The translations under genes were made by a program, and so were the position numbers. A stretch of 29,012 nucleotides of DNA from Priapulus caudatus (Eukaryota; Priapulida; Priapulimorpha; Priapulimorphida; Priapulidae), in NCBI RefSeq assembly GCF_000485595.1, contig NW_014577384.1, forward strand, positions 654,078-683,089, given 5' to 3'. A model generated the notes under the pieces. That model did no database searches. It saw nothing but the letters and a program-made list of their open reading frames with translations, and was not told the DNA's origin. Shown piece by piece: positions 1 to 10,718 of this stretch (position 1 is its first letter; the number at the start of each line of letters is the position of its first letter).

Positions 1-521
1 TTCAAGCGTTTGAAGGGAGCCATTTTCGTAACAGATTCCAACCGTTTGAGGGGGCCAATCCGTAACAGATTTCAAGCGTTTGAAGGGAGCCATTTTCGTA
101 ACAGATTCCAACCGTTTGAGGGGGCCAATCCGTAACAGATTTCAAGCGTTTGAAGGGAGCCATTTTCGTAACAGATTCCAACCGTTTGAGGGGGCCAATC
201 CGTAACAGATTTCAAGCGTTTGAAGGGAGCCATTTTCGTAACAAATTCCAACCGTTTTAGGGAAGCCATTTTCGTAACAGATTCCAACCGTTTGAGGGGG
301 CCAATCCGTAACAGATTCCAAGCGTTTGAGAAGAGCCATTTTCGTAATAGATTTCAACCGTTTGAGGGGGCCAATCCGTAACAGATTCCAAGCGTTTGAG
401 GGGAGCCATTTTCGTAACAGATTCCAAACGTTTTAGAGGAGCCATTTTCGTAACAGATTTCCAACCGTTTGAGGGGAGCCATTTTCGTAACAGATTGCAA
501 CCGTTTGAGGGGGGCCATTTT
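1..521. repeat. Minisatellite with 70-bp dimeric higher-order unit
   Basis: Tandem array of roughly 35-bp monomers sharing the core CGTTTGA...GCCATTTTCGTAACAG. Two monomer types alternate: one contains TTCAAGCGTTTGAAGGGAGC and the other CAACCGTTTGAGGGGGCCAA. The start TTCAAGCGTT recurs at 1, 71, 141 and 211, giving a 70-bp dimer repeated almost perfectly. From about 245 to 521 the order breaks down into single diverged monomers. The array runs off the left edge, so its true length is unknown. The reading frames across it are by-products of the repeat and are not genes. Confidence 0.93.
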
Positions 522-553
522 CGCCATTTCGCCATTTCGCCATTTCGCCATTT
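522..553. repeat. Short tandem array of CGCCATTT
   Basis: About four 8-bp copies of CGCCATTT follow directly on the last GCCATTTTCG of the minisatellite. They probably arose by slippage from that monomer. Confidence 0.85.
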
Positions 554-554
554 T

Positions 555-1180
555 GACGAACTAGTTATCGCAATTCGCGACAGAAGCGCGCGGGCCTCTT
601 GATGTTTCGCTGTCAGATGTGCCGCGGCGTCCATCCCGCCGCCAAACGACCTGTCTCCGTGCGTGCGCGCGCGCTCGCCTTTCTCGGCAAGTGCTAATTC
701 GTTCGTGGCCGAGCAGAAACGCTGAAAGGCCACAGCGTGACGAACAAAGGCCAACACAAGAGCGCCGAAGAGTAGTAAATATTTGCCGGCTAGTGGAGGC
801 ACGAAGTGTACACACGGATGACACGAGTGACTCGGAACGTGCGCGACAGCCTCCTGGTGGGATAAAGCAGCGAGCACGGGGGCGCGCGCAGTGTACGGCG
901 CACCGATTCACTCGCAGCCGCGACGAGAGAACGCAAAAACTTCGTTAAATCCACGCAGTAGTTGTGTAAACATGAGAACTTCGAGTGTAGGTAGGTAGCA
1001 GCAGCAGCGGGCGCGTTCACGTCTCCCCCCGCGCGCGCAGCGTTCATCCCCCGGCCTGCGGGATTAGAGAGCCAGCTGAAAGGATCGGTTTCAGTTTAGA
1101 TTATAAAATATTTACCCAAGAAGAGAGACACTGCGTTCCCACTCGCCGCGCTGTTTGCCGAGTGGATTAAGGAGTGTGGC
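555..1180. promoter_or_regulatory. CpG-rich block, possible promoter or CpG island
   Basis: This stretch is rich in CG dinucleotides (runs such as GCGCGCGGGC and CCCCGCGCGCGCAGCG), unlike the AT-rich sequence to its right. Overlapping open frames on both strands are low-complexity and arginine-rich and resemble no family I recognise, so I do not call a gene. It could be the promoter and 5' UTR of a gene beyond the left edge, or the flank of the adjacent satellite. A promoter role is inference from composition only. Confidence 0.3.
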
Positions 1181-1656
1181 CAATGTTTAACTTTTATAAT
1201 GAGAACTTTACTCTTATAACGACGGCGCGGTGACTTTGTGTCCTATCTCGCTCCAGTGACATGTTTTCCTTTTGTTGTCGGACAGTCGCAAACAAGAGCG
1301 GGGCAGCCAAAGTCGAAATGATAAGATGTAGAGAGATGCGGGAGAGAAGTGACGAGTCAGCTTTCAGGAAACTATTTCCATTTGTCGCGCGCGAAGCATT
1401 TGTCAGGAAAACAAACCGCGATTTCATCGTAGTATGAAAATCGCACATAGATCGCGAATTTCATCCCGATTCGATTACATCGACATCCGCTTCCGCTTTA
1501 TCATCCAGGTTTAAAAATAAGCCGCTGGTCTAGTTTAATAGCGACCCAGCATATTGGCTTATATCGCGTTCAATGTGTCATGTTTAGTTGCCATGCACAA
1601 GCGTGCAAATATAAGTGAAGTGGGACGTTCTCATCTAAAGAGTAACGATGTTAGAC
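1181..1656. other. Intergenic, no feature recognised
   Basis: AT-leaning sequence without a convincing coding frame, RNA gene or repeat. A minus-strand frame at 1194-1448 has no recognisable domain and no supporting splice structure. Confidence 0.5.
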
Positions 1657-1844
1657 GCGGGGTTCTTAACCTGTGGTTCATAGACCTCTTTGGGGTCCGT
1701 TGATGGGCTTCAGGGGGTCCGTGAACCCCATTGTATGCAAAGTTTTGTGTTCATGTGCTTAGGTGCATTTTTCTGGGGATGGGTCAGTAGCTTTCACCAC
1801 ATTCTCAAAGGGGTCCACGAGTCAAAAAAGGTTAAGAACCACTG
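1657..1844. mobile_element. hAT-like MITE (non-autonomous DNA transposon)
   Basis: Short element whose ends form terminal inverted repeats. The right end is GGTTAAGAACCACTG, so the inward-reading terminus is CAGTGGTTCTTAACC; the left end is a mutated form ending GGGGTTCTTAACC. Flanking octamers TGTTAGAC (1649-1656) and TGTTAGAG (1845-1852) match at 7 of 8 bases, the duplication size expected for hAT. The inner part contains GGGGTCC and related repeats in both orientations. Termini of this CAGTGGTTCTTAACC type are known from Charlie-group hAT elements in vertebrates. No transposase is encoded. Confidence 0.75.
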
Positions 1845-2054
1845 TGTTAGAGCGTGATAAACAATCATAGGCGGTTTACGTATTACCATAAGCTACTTTG
1901 CACGATTATGCACCGTTTTCTCTCGCCGAGCACATTTGCAGAAAGCATTAACTATCATTGACGATTATCCTATTTAAAATACGATTATAATGATTAATTA
2001 GTATAATAAATTAGCTGCCGTGGAATTCGGACGTGTAAGTGGGGACATCTATAT

Positions 2055-2170
2055 AAACACATCTGTTGCAGCTTAGCTCTGGTATCTCGCGTAAACCACG
2101 TTCAGTAATCACTACAAGTTGCATAATCAATTTCAACCCTCGGGCTAAGCAAAATGCAACAGATGTGTTT
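2055..2170. mobile_element. Small hairpin (MITE-like) element
   Basis: The left arm at 2055-2077 (AAACACATCTGTTGCA then GCTTAGC) pairs with GCTAAGC and TGCAACAGATGTGTTT at 2144-2170, with four unpaired bases. The loop is about 66 bp. I found no clear target duplication, so the superfamily is open. Confidence 0.55.
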
Positions 2171-4224
2171 ACGAATATTTACCCAAGCGATTTAATGTAA
2201 GGATTTCTCTTTGGCGACAGCGCCTTAGCTGCCCGAGAAAAATTCATTGTTTGCAAGCTATCTAACAAAGGTTTCTCTGCTTCTCTGCCTTATTGAGTTA
2301 CCCCACCTCTTAGAATGTCCCCTACGCGGCGGCCCGCCGCGCTCTGCAACATACAAGAGCGCAAAGCGACGACGTTGTAGCAGGGTATGCGGCTGGTTTC
2401 ATTCCGAAATGCTGATTATGTATATCTGCTTGCGCTTCTTTGCAGGAACGTGTAATTTTACAGCAACCTTTAGTAACCCCGAGACTGCATAAACACCGTT
2501 TACCTTGTACTCGACTGCCTCGTCTTCGAACAATTTTTTCAAGGGCAGATGGTGATGTATTATGACTAGATACGACTTCATGAATTCACCTCTCAGTAGT
2601 CTGCACTAACTGCCTATATATATATATATATATATATAGTGTAGCCAGCTCAGAGATACCTGTTACACTTTAACTAAACTGCCTGCCACTCATAGATATA
2701 CAAACACACCGCAAGCATAATATATTATAGACAGATATATGCTGCCACACATGATTGACGCATCGCAGTAATGTGTCGTCAAAAGGGGGCAGCATCTGAT
2801 TGAACGTGGTAATGTGTTGGACGCAGTGAGCTACAGGTCTAGGAAGGCAAAATGGATAGATAGTTAGTTAGTGAGCTACGTATTATTACCGTGTTCGTGT
2901 AGGCACGACAACTGCACAACTTGCATAGAAATATAACGTACATGTAGTCTGGCACACTTGCGTGGACACCGACACGCCCACGCTCAACGTGTCTATTGAA
3001 TCACGACCACCTAATTAGTTCGTAAAAGATGATCCCCGGTCGCGCACAAAATTTAACCGATCAGAACTATTGTGATGGTCTTCCTCAGTATTATCCACGG
3101 CGATCGAATTACTACATTGTGTTTCTCGATTCTGTCGTCACTGGCGGGAAATCCCAATTTATCGGCAAGAACCTACGTGTCAATTGCGGCTCGAGTTTTG
3201 AGTATTTGTTGTAAACTAACTCTCCGAGGGTATATACGGTGTCCGTCCTAGACGCGGGATTATATACTATAGGCTTGTTTGGATTGCGCCGTTACGATGT
3301 CACAGGTCTTTTTCTAATGAGATATTTGAGACAACATGAAATTTCTATGATATCATATTTGATTATATAACTGTACAACGCGTATCCCCATGTGCTAAGG
3401 GAGGCTAAGTACTGCGAATGCCTCGCCACGAAATATCCAGTAGATTTTTATAATTAATTCACTGTAAAAAATGCAAATAAATTACTATGTTACTTTTGCA
3501 AATATGAAACTACAAGCATATTCTATACAGCCTACATTTGCCTAAAGAAACATTAACTCGAAAGCCGCTACACGGGAACGTATTCTTTAAACGTTGGTCC
3601 TGGTTGCTCTATAGTAGTACGCGCTCTATCCCCTTATAGTTCATACATTGTTACAACGATGGTTCAGAGAAAACACCAAGCAACATAATCCCATTAATTA
3701 CGCTTCATTCTATCCTCATTAGAAAGAAGATACAGAGGCGTTGTGAATACCAAATAAGAACTCGATCCAACCCGAAGACTCGTGTCTGCTATTTTTAAAG
3801 TGACCATGAACCTTCCTCATCCTATTTTGTGTCACCTATACGACGTTGGTAAACATGATCTGTTATCGCAAGCTGCCGACATTGACAAACGAACGTCTTC
3901 CAAGGTTATCAAACGGAACTTTCTTTTCGTACTACGTTGCCATGTGCTCCTTTTGTTGTACTATTAAACTTGACATATCGATTCCTACTTGCATTGCTTG
4001 TTCAGAGCTACTCACACGAAGATAAGTTGTTAATTCATTCCTCAGGCCTGTTAACTCGGAATCTGTCTACAATGTCCGTTATGAGGCATTCTTGACTGTA
4101 TCAAAGACTTGGCGTTATTTAGGTTCTGCAAAATTAATACTATCACGCATCCAGGCATCGCGTCAGCAATTTTGGATTACAGATTATTAACCTTTGTCGG
4201 CTGAATTAAACACAATTATTAAGT
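2171..4224. other. Intergenic, AT-rich, only simple repeats seen
   Basis: No gene recognised. A short TA microsatellite lies near 2614-2638. Small frames at 2247-2492, 3029-3214 and 3782-3967 have no recognisable domain and no matching splice structure. Nothing else stands out. Confidence 0.5.
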
Positions 4225-4332
4225 AATCCGTCCGTCCGTCCGTTCCTCCGTCTGTCTGTCTGTCTGTCTGTATGTCTGTCTGTCCGTCTGTCTGTATGTC
4301 TGTCTGTCTGTGTGTCTGTCTGTCTGTCTGTG

Positions 4333-4367
<35 letters not shown>

Positions 4368-4404
4368 ATGTATGTCTGCCTGTCTGTCTGTCTGTACATC
4401 TATC
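4225..4404. repeat. CTGT tetranucleotide microsatellite
   Basis: Long run of CTGT with interspersed TATG, TCCG and TGTG variants, starting from a CCGT-rich segment. It generates spurious overlapping frames on both strands. Confidence 0.95.
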
Positions 4405-4437
4405 CATCCATCCATCTCTGTCTGGTTATCTTTCTCG

Positions 4438-4446
4438 CAGTCTCTC

Positions 4447-4495
<49 letters not shown>

Positions 4496-4520
4496 AGCTA
4501 TCTATCTTTCTTTCTTTCCT
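4438..4520. repeat. CT and CTTT microsatellite
   Basis: Pyrimidine run (CT)n grading into TATC and TTTC units. It is continuous with the CTGT tract just upstream through CATC repeats. Confidence 0.93.
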
Positions 4521-4707
4521 TCAATATATTGACCAGTAATGTGAGATCTTAATAGCTAAATTATTATCATTTAACACAGATACGCTTATCTATATACGCA
4601 TGCGTGTATAACAAATAGTTAACATCTTCTAGGAATGATAAGGTTAGTAATTATCGGTCCCTTGTTGAATTTATGTACACCATGGTATTCACGGACAGTT
4701 AAGTAGC

Positions 4708-4950
4708 GCTGAGAGGGTCTATGTCCCCCAGGGTACTGCCGGAACGTACCCTGGGTACGGTCCGGCATACCGGAACGTACCCTGGTACTAAATACTACTA
4801 TCTAATATGCCGGACCGTACCTCGCCTACTCCTCTAACGAGTCTAGGGAGTCGCCTACGCCTACTCCCTAACCCTAACCCTAACCCTAACACTAACCCTA
4901 ACCCTAACCTTAACCCTAACCCTAACCCTAACCATATCAGCTATATAGTT
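4708..4950 (+). mobile_element. Fold-back element, copy 1, with internal telomere-like array
   Basis: Starts GCTGAGAGGGTCTATGTCCC and continues CAGGGTACTGCCGGAACGTA, matching the reverse complement of the element at 25676-25855. Relative to that copy, part of the left arm is duplicated (two GGAACGTACCCTGG segments) and the distal arm is missing after CCATATCAG. Between CTACTCCCTAACC and CCATATCAG it holds about 11 CCCTAA units (roughly 4856-4933), where the related copy has one. No coding capacity. Confidence 0.8.
4856..4933. repeat. Interstitial telomere-like (CCCTAA)n tract
   Basis: About 11 units of CCCTAA with two single-base variants (CACTAA, CCTTAA), embedded in the fold-back element at 4708-4950. 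It lies inside otherwise ordinary sequence, so it is not a chromosome end. Confidence 0.92.
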
Positions 4951-5149
4951 GGTGCGAACGGTACAACGTTGTGTACAAAGTTTCACGCGTGTTTTCTGTT
5001 TCACTTACTGATCACGGCATAGTCAGGTGTGTGGGCGGTTTCTGAGTTTACTGGAAGATTACAAAAGCATACTGAGATGTACATATACCAGAGCCATAGA
5101 CAGAAAGGGATAGATCTCTCTACCTATGACTATAACCACTGACACTGAA

Positions 5150-5206
5150 CTGAGAACAATATATACAATGTACATACAATATAATACAATGTATTATTGT
5201 TCTCAG
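5150..5206. mobile_element. 57-bp palindromic element
   Basis: Begins CTGAGAACAAT and ends ATTGTTCTCAG, with an AT-rich centre containing TACAATGTA motifs. Flanks ACACTGAA (5142-5149) and ACTCTGAA (5207-5214) match at 7 of 8 bases, which fits an imperfect target duplication. No coding capacity. Confidence 0.5.
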
Positions 5207-5305
5207 ACTCTGAACACGACTTTTCACGGTGGGCCTGTTCTGACATATACTAACAGCTTGCGCCACCTAGCGACTGAAATGTTGCCTAAATGTATTACTT
5301 GTATC

Positions 5306-5360
5306 AAGAGCTAATAATACACTATGTATTGTATATGTATACAATGTATTATTAGCTCTT
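5306..5360. repeat. AT-rich hairpin related to the 5150 palindrome
   Basis: The arms AAGAGCTAATAATACA and GTATTATTAGCTCTT are inverted copies around a TATGTATACAATG centre. It shares the internal TACAATGTATTATT motif with the element at 5150. No clear target duplication. Confidence 0.5.
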
Positions 5361-5625
5361 AATATATATATAATATAATGTATATATATATACATATGAT
5401 AAATGTCTACCACAAAACTAACTATACAAATGAAAGAGATCCCTATAGAGTGATCATGTATGACCCGATCTAGCAAAAGGTGTCAAAGTGACCCAAAAAT
5501 AAATTGAATTATATACAATACCACACCACTACAAAAGGGAGACTGTAAGCTTTAATGATGCCAAACATGTTGCATTATGTTGAACGGTCTACGATTTATA
5601 CTCATTTGAAGATTGTATTATGTCG

Positions 5626-6464
5626 TTAATTATTCCAGACAAAAATGTAGAAAACGGCATTCAGTTTGGAGAGTGAATGCATGTGATAAAACCCATTCCA
5701 TGCATAAGTCCTTGGCAAAGATAGGGTTACACTTGTTTGATTGAAATCAAACTTGGCAGAACACTTATGTACTGATATTGACAAAATGTCATTGTAGGAG
5801 TACATGATTTTGATGATTGAAAGTAAAACTGTCACCAATCACAGCATGCAGATTTCTTAACAGCGTACAGTTCTCCTAGTATTTCCTTATGTATGTTATC
5901 TTGATTTTATGGTTAAAATTACGTGTTACTTGAACTTACCAGTAAAGAAACTTGAATGTTGCACAGTCTCTATTCCCCATTGACGTAGTGCTTGGTCTTT
6001 TGGTGGCAACGTTTACGACGTAAATGGGTCATTGCAAAATATGCAACTGATCTTTCCAAGAAGAATCACATCTTCCTCAAAATTAACTAACGAGGACATA
6101 TAGTCAGTCTGAAGTCATAAACAAATTCCTCACAGAAGGCAGTATAACACGGCTGTCCATTGTTGATTTGTCAAGTTTTACAACTATAATTCAATATTTT
6201 TTAATTTCAATGTCCTTTAGTAGCGACGGAGGCTGAGCCTGGGCTGTGAGCATGCAGAGTCTACGCCTATTAAACCTCATCAACAACAGCTAGGAGCTGC
6301 ATGCTATCTTGTTCATCTTCATCGTGTTCATATTCGCTATCGATGCATACACTGTTGATGTTCTCATTTACTGGCACAGGCCCTTCAAAAACTACACCAT
6401 CGTAGTCAAATTCATCATCATCTGCATCGGATTTATCGTCGGAGGAAGCCCAACCCGGATGCAT
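5626..6464 (-). pseudogene. Possible decayed coding region, family unknown
   Basis: Three coding-like pieces lie in order on the minus strand. 6270-6464 encodes a 64-residue acidic segment rich in D and E. 5940-6099 opens with ATG, contains a CIFC pair and the segment PKDQALRQWG, is interrupted by an in-frame TAA and ends at a donor-like G|GTAAGT. 5626-5838 encodes a 70-residue frame preceded by a possible acceptor. I recognise no domain. It may be a degraded transposon-encoded protein or chance frames. The stop could also be a misread splice site. Confidence 0.2.
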
Positions 6465-7020
6465 ATAATTATATCAATAACTACTACGTATCATCACCAA
6501 AGAAATTCATAATATCTCCTGATAATATTAGAGTTAGACTAACTCATTTAAATAAAATTATTATTAGACTAGTTCTCATCACTCACTGCTGATTTCAAGT
6601 TGCAAATCGTCATATCATTCGAGGGCCTCGCACTTTTCTCCTCTTTAGACAGAGCCATCACTAAAAATATTCATTGAAGTGTTAATTTCATCGGCGTCTG
6701 CTAACCTCTGCTAGAGCGCAGCCATAGCTATTTAACCACAATGCACTGCGTGCGCCGCGTGGGGCCGTCGGTGATTAGTCAATCAATCAGCGCTGTGTAT
6801 TCGGAATCGGACCATATATAGTCTACTAATTATAGATGTACTAATATGGATACTAATTGATATCTACATCTACATCTACAAGTTGTAAAGGGTCGTAGAC
6901 CCATCACTAAAATTGTCAGTGGTGACGTCATGTAATGGTACTGTAACTGTTTAAAATCACGTGCATCTTGTGCAAGTTAAAGGGCTCCTTTAGTGATGAA
7001 AAATAGTTACATACTAAGAA
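6465..7020. other. Intergenic, no feature recognised
   Basis: AT-rich sequence with a short CATCTA repeat near 6868-6880. No coding or RNA feature seen. Confidence 0.5.
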
Positions 7021-7045
7021 ATTTACAGATTGAATGGTTTTCGGG

Positions 7046-7290
7046 TGTATGAGAAAAACGCATGAGAACGTATGCGAAAACGTATGATGAGAACCGTATG
7101 ATGAGAATGATGATGAGAAAATGAATGATGAGTCCGTATGATGAGTATGAAGTATGAGTATGAAGAATGAGTATGAGAATGAAGAATGAAGAATGAAGAA
7201 TGAAGAATGAGTATGAGCATGAAACCGTATGATGAGAAAACGTATGATGAGAAACAGATGAAAACGTATGAGAAAAACGCAATGAGAAAT
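7046..7290. repeat. Purine-rich ATGAGAA-type minisatellite
   Basis: Degenerate tandem repeats of ATGAGAA, GTATGATGAGAA and GAATGAA units, with almost no C or T runs on the plus strand. The outer parts repeat AACGTATGA while the core is made of GAATGAA and GAGTATGA. Overlapping serine/histidine-rich frames on the other strand are artefacts of the repeat. Confidence 0.88.
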
Positions 7291-7420
7291 TGTAAGTTTA
7301 TTTTTACATAACATATTCACTCTTGAGTATTTACATATAGCGCCCAGCTAAAGCTCGCTTGAAGAAATTACACGTGATTTGATGATAAATGCAATAATGC
7401 TATCGGGAATGCATCTCAAT

Positions 7421-7454
7421 CAGGAGTCTATCAATAATTATTGATAGACTCCTG
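7421..7454. mobile_element. 34-bp perfect palindrome of the CAGGAGT family
   Basis: A perfect palindrome with half-site CAGGAGTCTATCAATAA. It is flanked by exact 7-bp direct repeats TCTCAAT at 7414-7420 and 7455-7461, which look like a target-site duplication. It is far shorter than a standard MITE and has no loop. Confidence 0.8.
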
Positions 7455-7556
7455 TCTCAATGTATAATAGCACTATGACCCCCATTCACTTCCAATTCGT
7501 TTAGTAACTCCCTTCCAGTAAACCAATGCCAAGCACTAGGTGAGATAAATGAAGTA

Positions 7557-7616
7557 CACACACGCGCACGTACGCATGCACGCGCGCACACACAAGCGCG
7601 CGCACACGCACTATAT
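7557..7616. repeat. CA/CG-rich microsatellite
   Basis: Alternating purine-pyrimidine run of ACACGCGCACG-type units, a potential Z-DNA former. Confidence 0.85.
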
Positions 7617-7919
7617 TGGGAAAACATACCGGTAGCATAACAAACAACCAAACACAAATATAAACGCATATTTTAGATGTAGACATCCTTCTGGATAACT
7701 CCTTTCAATATTTGTGCAATTATAATCGAAATGGACGGATACATTGAGGTGAGAAGAGAAAATCCTCACCTGGCATTCAATCACTACCTCACAGGTGAGA
7801 TTCTTCTACTTTTTTCGTTGCAATACATTCAATACATAGTTGGAATTCATAGTATGTATTATAACTTACTATTCCTACAAAAAAACACTCGTCCAATCTG
7901 ACTAGAATATTAGTGAGAT

Positions 7920-7970
7920 CAGGAGTAAGATAATATAGGTCTAATATATGCCTATATTATCTTACTCCTG
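7920..7970. mobile_element. 51-bp palindromic element of the CAGGAGT family
   Basis: The arms CAGGAGTAAGATAATATAGG and their exact complement surround an 11-bp AT-rich loop. Exact 7-bp flanking repeats GTGAGAT lie at 7913-7919 and 7971-7977. Confidence 0.85.
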
Positions 7971-8505
7971 GTGAGATGTACACAAGAAATCATAAGCCCC
8001 TTCGAAACAGGGAACACTGGAGCATTCAATTGGTAACATGTTGAAGTAGCTTCTGAAAAAACCCACTCGACACAAATTTACAACCACACTTGCAAGCCAT
8101 CTGAATTCTTTAATTCTGAATAATCTAATTCTGAACAATTTTAATCAGACTATAATAAATTTTGTATATCAATATCAATTAATTCACTCATTGATAAGGT
8201 TCTATTTCTCAACATTAGCATAAGCAATGGACGGAGTCAACTTTGAATGGTGCTGTGGCAGTACAACAATTGTTCACGTTCAACCCTTGAAACATTTGGT
8301 AGCAAATTTGTCAGGAAATATGATCGCAAAATATGATGCTCGACATCTCTAGATGATGTCACGTGACTGAGTTCTGATATTTCTGAGCAGTATCTGATAT
8401 TTATGACACTGTTGAATCTATCTTGATATATGGCAATGCAGATATATACAAACTTTGTGTGATGAAGACAGAGTACGTATTGGAGACCATTGGGATGCAC
8501 ACTAT

Positions 8506-8513
8506 CAGGAGTG

Positions 8514-8555
<42 letters not shown>

Positions 8556-8563
8556 CACTCCTG
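8506..8563. mobile_element. 58-bp palindromic element of the CAGGAGT family, TA-expanded
   Basis: The arms CAGGAGTGTATAATA and TATTATACACTCCTG enclose a pure TA run. The left flank ACACTAT does not match the immediate right flank, but is 6 of 7 identical to ATACTAT beside the next element at 8579. The pair may therefore have rearranged or inserted in tandem. Confidence 0.75.
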
Positions 8564-8578
8564 ATCTCCAGATACTAT

Positions 8579-8619
8579 CAGGAGTAAGATAATATAGGAT
8601 CTATATTATCTTACTCCTG
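8579..8619. mobile_element. 41-bp palindromic element of the CAGGAGT family
   Basis: 19-bp perfect arms CAGGAGTAAGATAATATAG surround the 3-bp centre GAT. Exact 7-bp repeats ATACTAT lie at 8572-8578 and 8620-8626. The arms are the same subtype as the copy at 7920. Confidence 0.87.
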
Positions 8620-8749
8620 ATACTATGTATGCACATATATAAAATACATATATATATATATTATATATATATCATATGTATAATAATATACATATTACAG
8701 TTCTTTGGTTGAGCACTACTGGCAAAGCATGAGCAAGACCAATGCTAGG

Positions 8750-10681
8750 CTATGCTAGCTCCTGTCCTTCACTCACTGGCATGCTGATCACAGCTGTTAT
8801 CACTGGAATGGTGCTATCTTCTTTTATCAGCATAACCTAATTTAGAAGAGAAAAACGTGCATCAAAACCAGTCCAGCTTATTTTGTAAATATCAATTAAA
8901 CATCAGTATATGATACTTCACTTAAAAAGTGAGTTTACATTTTTGTATTTTAGTCCTTGCTCAATTTTTCCACGAGAGCATAAATTGTATAACATTTCAA
9001 TCATTGCTGTAATATACCCAACATAAATATTACAGTAAAAGGTTACCTTTATCTGGTCTGAGATTCCTTTGTCCGTGAGGCACTCGATTCTCGTCTCAAA
9101 GCTGTACGTGAGACCGGGCAGCAATATGGAAACCTAGCAAAACCAGAATGAACACAAACTGCTTAGAAATGGACGATGCATGGAATGTCAATTTCTTCAT
9201 TTTACAGAACGTGTATCATCACTTAATGAAAAATTACTGAACAAAGGGCATTATAAAACTTTGACTAGAAGCAGACTACAATGATAACCCAACTGCAATT
9301 TTCTTGTGTGAGAAATAATTGCTTTTTATATGTTTGACAACATGCTTACTGGAATGTAGTATTTTTCCAACTTGTAGATGGCTTCGCTGTACTGGAAACT
9401 AAGGAACCAGTTTCTCGAAGGAGTTGACTTGGACGTGTTGGTCAGCTGGATGTTCATACGGAAGGAAGGACCCATACCTTGAACCTGCAATCCACACAAG
9501 AAAGACTATAGCCGCGTAATAAGGTAAACACCTAATTAACAGCACCTACAGCCCTGCACCTAGTTAGGTCTATGTTAGTTTCTTGTCACCTTTGCCATTC
9601 ACAATATTTTCCTATGAATGATATTATAGTTATATCAATATTTCAGGCAAAGTGAGGTGTATGTGTATTGGTTAATGCTTAGAGTAGAGTAGCTTGGTAG
9701 TGTTCAGACAATTTAACCCTACTAAATTAGTTGGATAACATACCGAGATACTTTTCACCAGGGTAATCGTAGATGGACGAATTATAAGATAAGGAACCGT
9801 GAGAGTCACATCACAAGCAATAGTGAATTACATTCAAAATGGGATTAATAATTATGTTTAGAATTTTGTTAATTAGTTTAATTACAGCCAGGGGTAGAAA
9901 TAAGGAGAAAAAAAGAGATGGTCCTGTGTAGTTTGAAATTTAGATGGTCCTCCTAAATTTCAAATTGTTCTCTAAAAGTAATAAAAGTATCATGCGGCTT
10001 GCAAGCGTAAGAAAGAGATTTTACATGGTGATAAAATGGGTTAATTATTCAACTACAGTGTTAGAGCTTTAATATAAAAACCTCTCGCCAAACTGGACAA
10101 GTGAGTCAATAAGTTAACTCGCCCAAACGGAATCTGTACTCGCCCAAATTTTAAAACAAAAATGCTTGTCAACCAATAGTGAAAAAATAGACTATGGGGG
10201 TGGGTTCGGAAGGGGTCCCTGATTAGGCGGGGTCCAGGGGCCCTCCCCCAGAATTTTTCTATAGAAATTACACCTCTTAGATGCAATTTCATGCACTCTG
10301 AGGCAGCATTATTAAACCATCTTCATCACAAAAATATCACTTTTGAGTTGAGTATTTAAATTTTTGGGGAGACCAAAGACTAAAATATATACTTACTTAA
10401 AAAAAGAGAAACATGAACTTCAAATTGCTGAGGGTTGAACTGCTCAGTCTCTGCCAAGTTGTGCAAGTACAATGCCAAGGCAAAGTAATGAAGTTAATAA
10501 GTTAATCTATCTGCCAACTGAATTAACACAGGCCTCGACGCTTAATTATTTTCAGATCTGTACAAAATTTACTTGCAATCTATGAGCCGTTACGGTCCTC
10601 TTTTGGATCAGTGCATATTATATTACCAGGAGTGTATAATATAGAGATCTATATGATATAAATAGATAGATAGATAGGTAG

Positions 10682-10718
<37 letters not shown>

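Noticed and set aside
257-911. Long frames over the satellite and CpG-rich block, both strands
   Set aside because: They run through tandem repeats or arginine-rich high-CG sequence, overlap on both strands and match no known family.
4187-4552. Frames of repeating TDRQ or VCLS units
   Set aside because: Translations of the CTGT/CT microsatellite in several frames at once.
4856-4933. True telomere or chromosome end
   Set aside because: Only about 11 imperfect units, flanked on both sides by ordinary sequence and contained in a fold-back element.
7046-7290. Possible CRISPR-like array
   Set aside because: Units are irregular in length and sequence with no distinct spacers; it is a purine-rich minisatellite in animal DNA.
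7457-7686. Cysteine/arginine-rich minus frames
   Set aside because: They arise from the CA/CG microsatellite.
8237-8500. 87-residue minus-strand frame
   Set aside because: No recognisable domain or splice partner; it lies just beyond the BBS1 stop and overlaps a palindromic element region.
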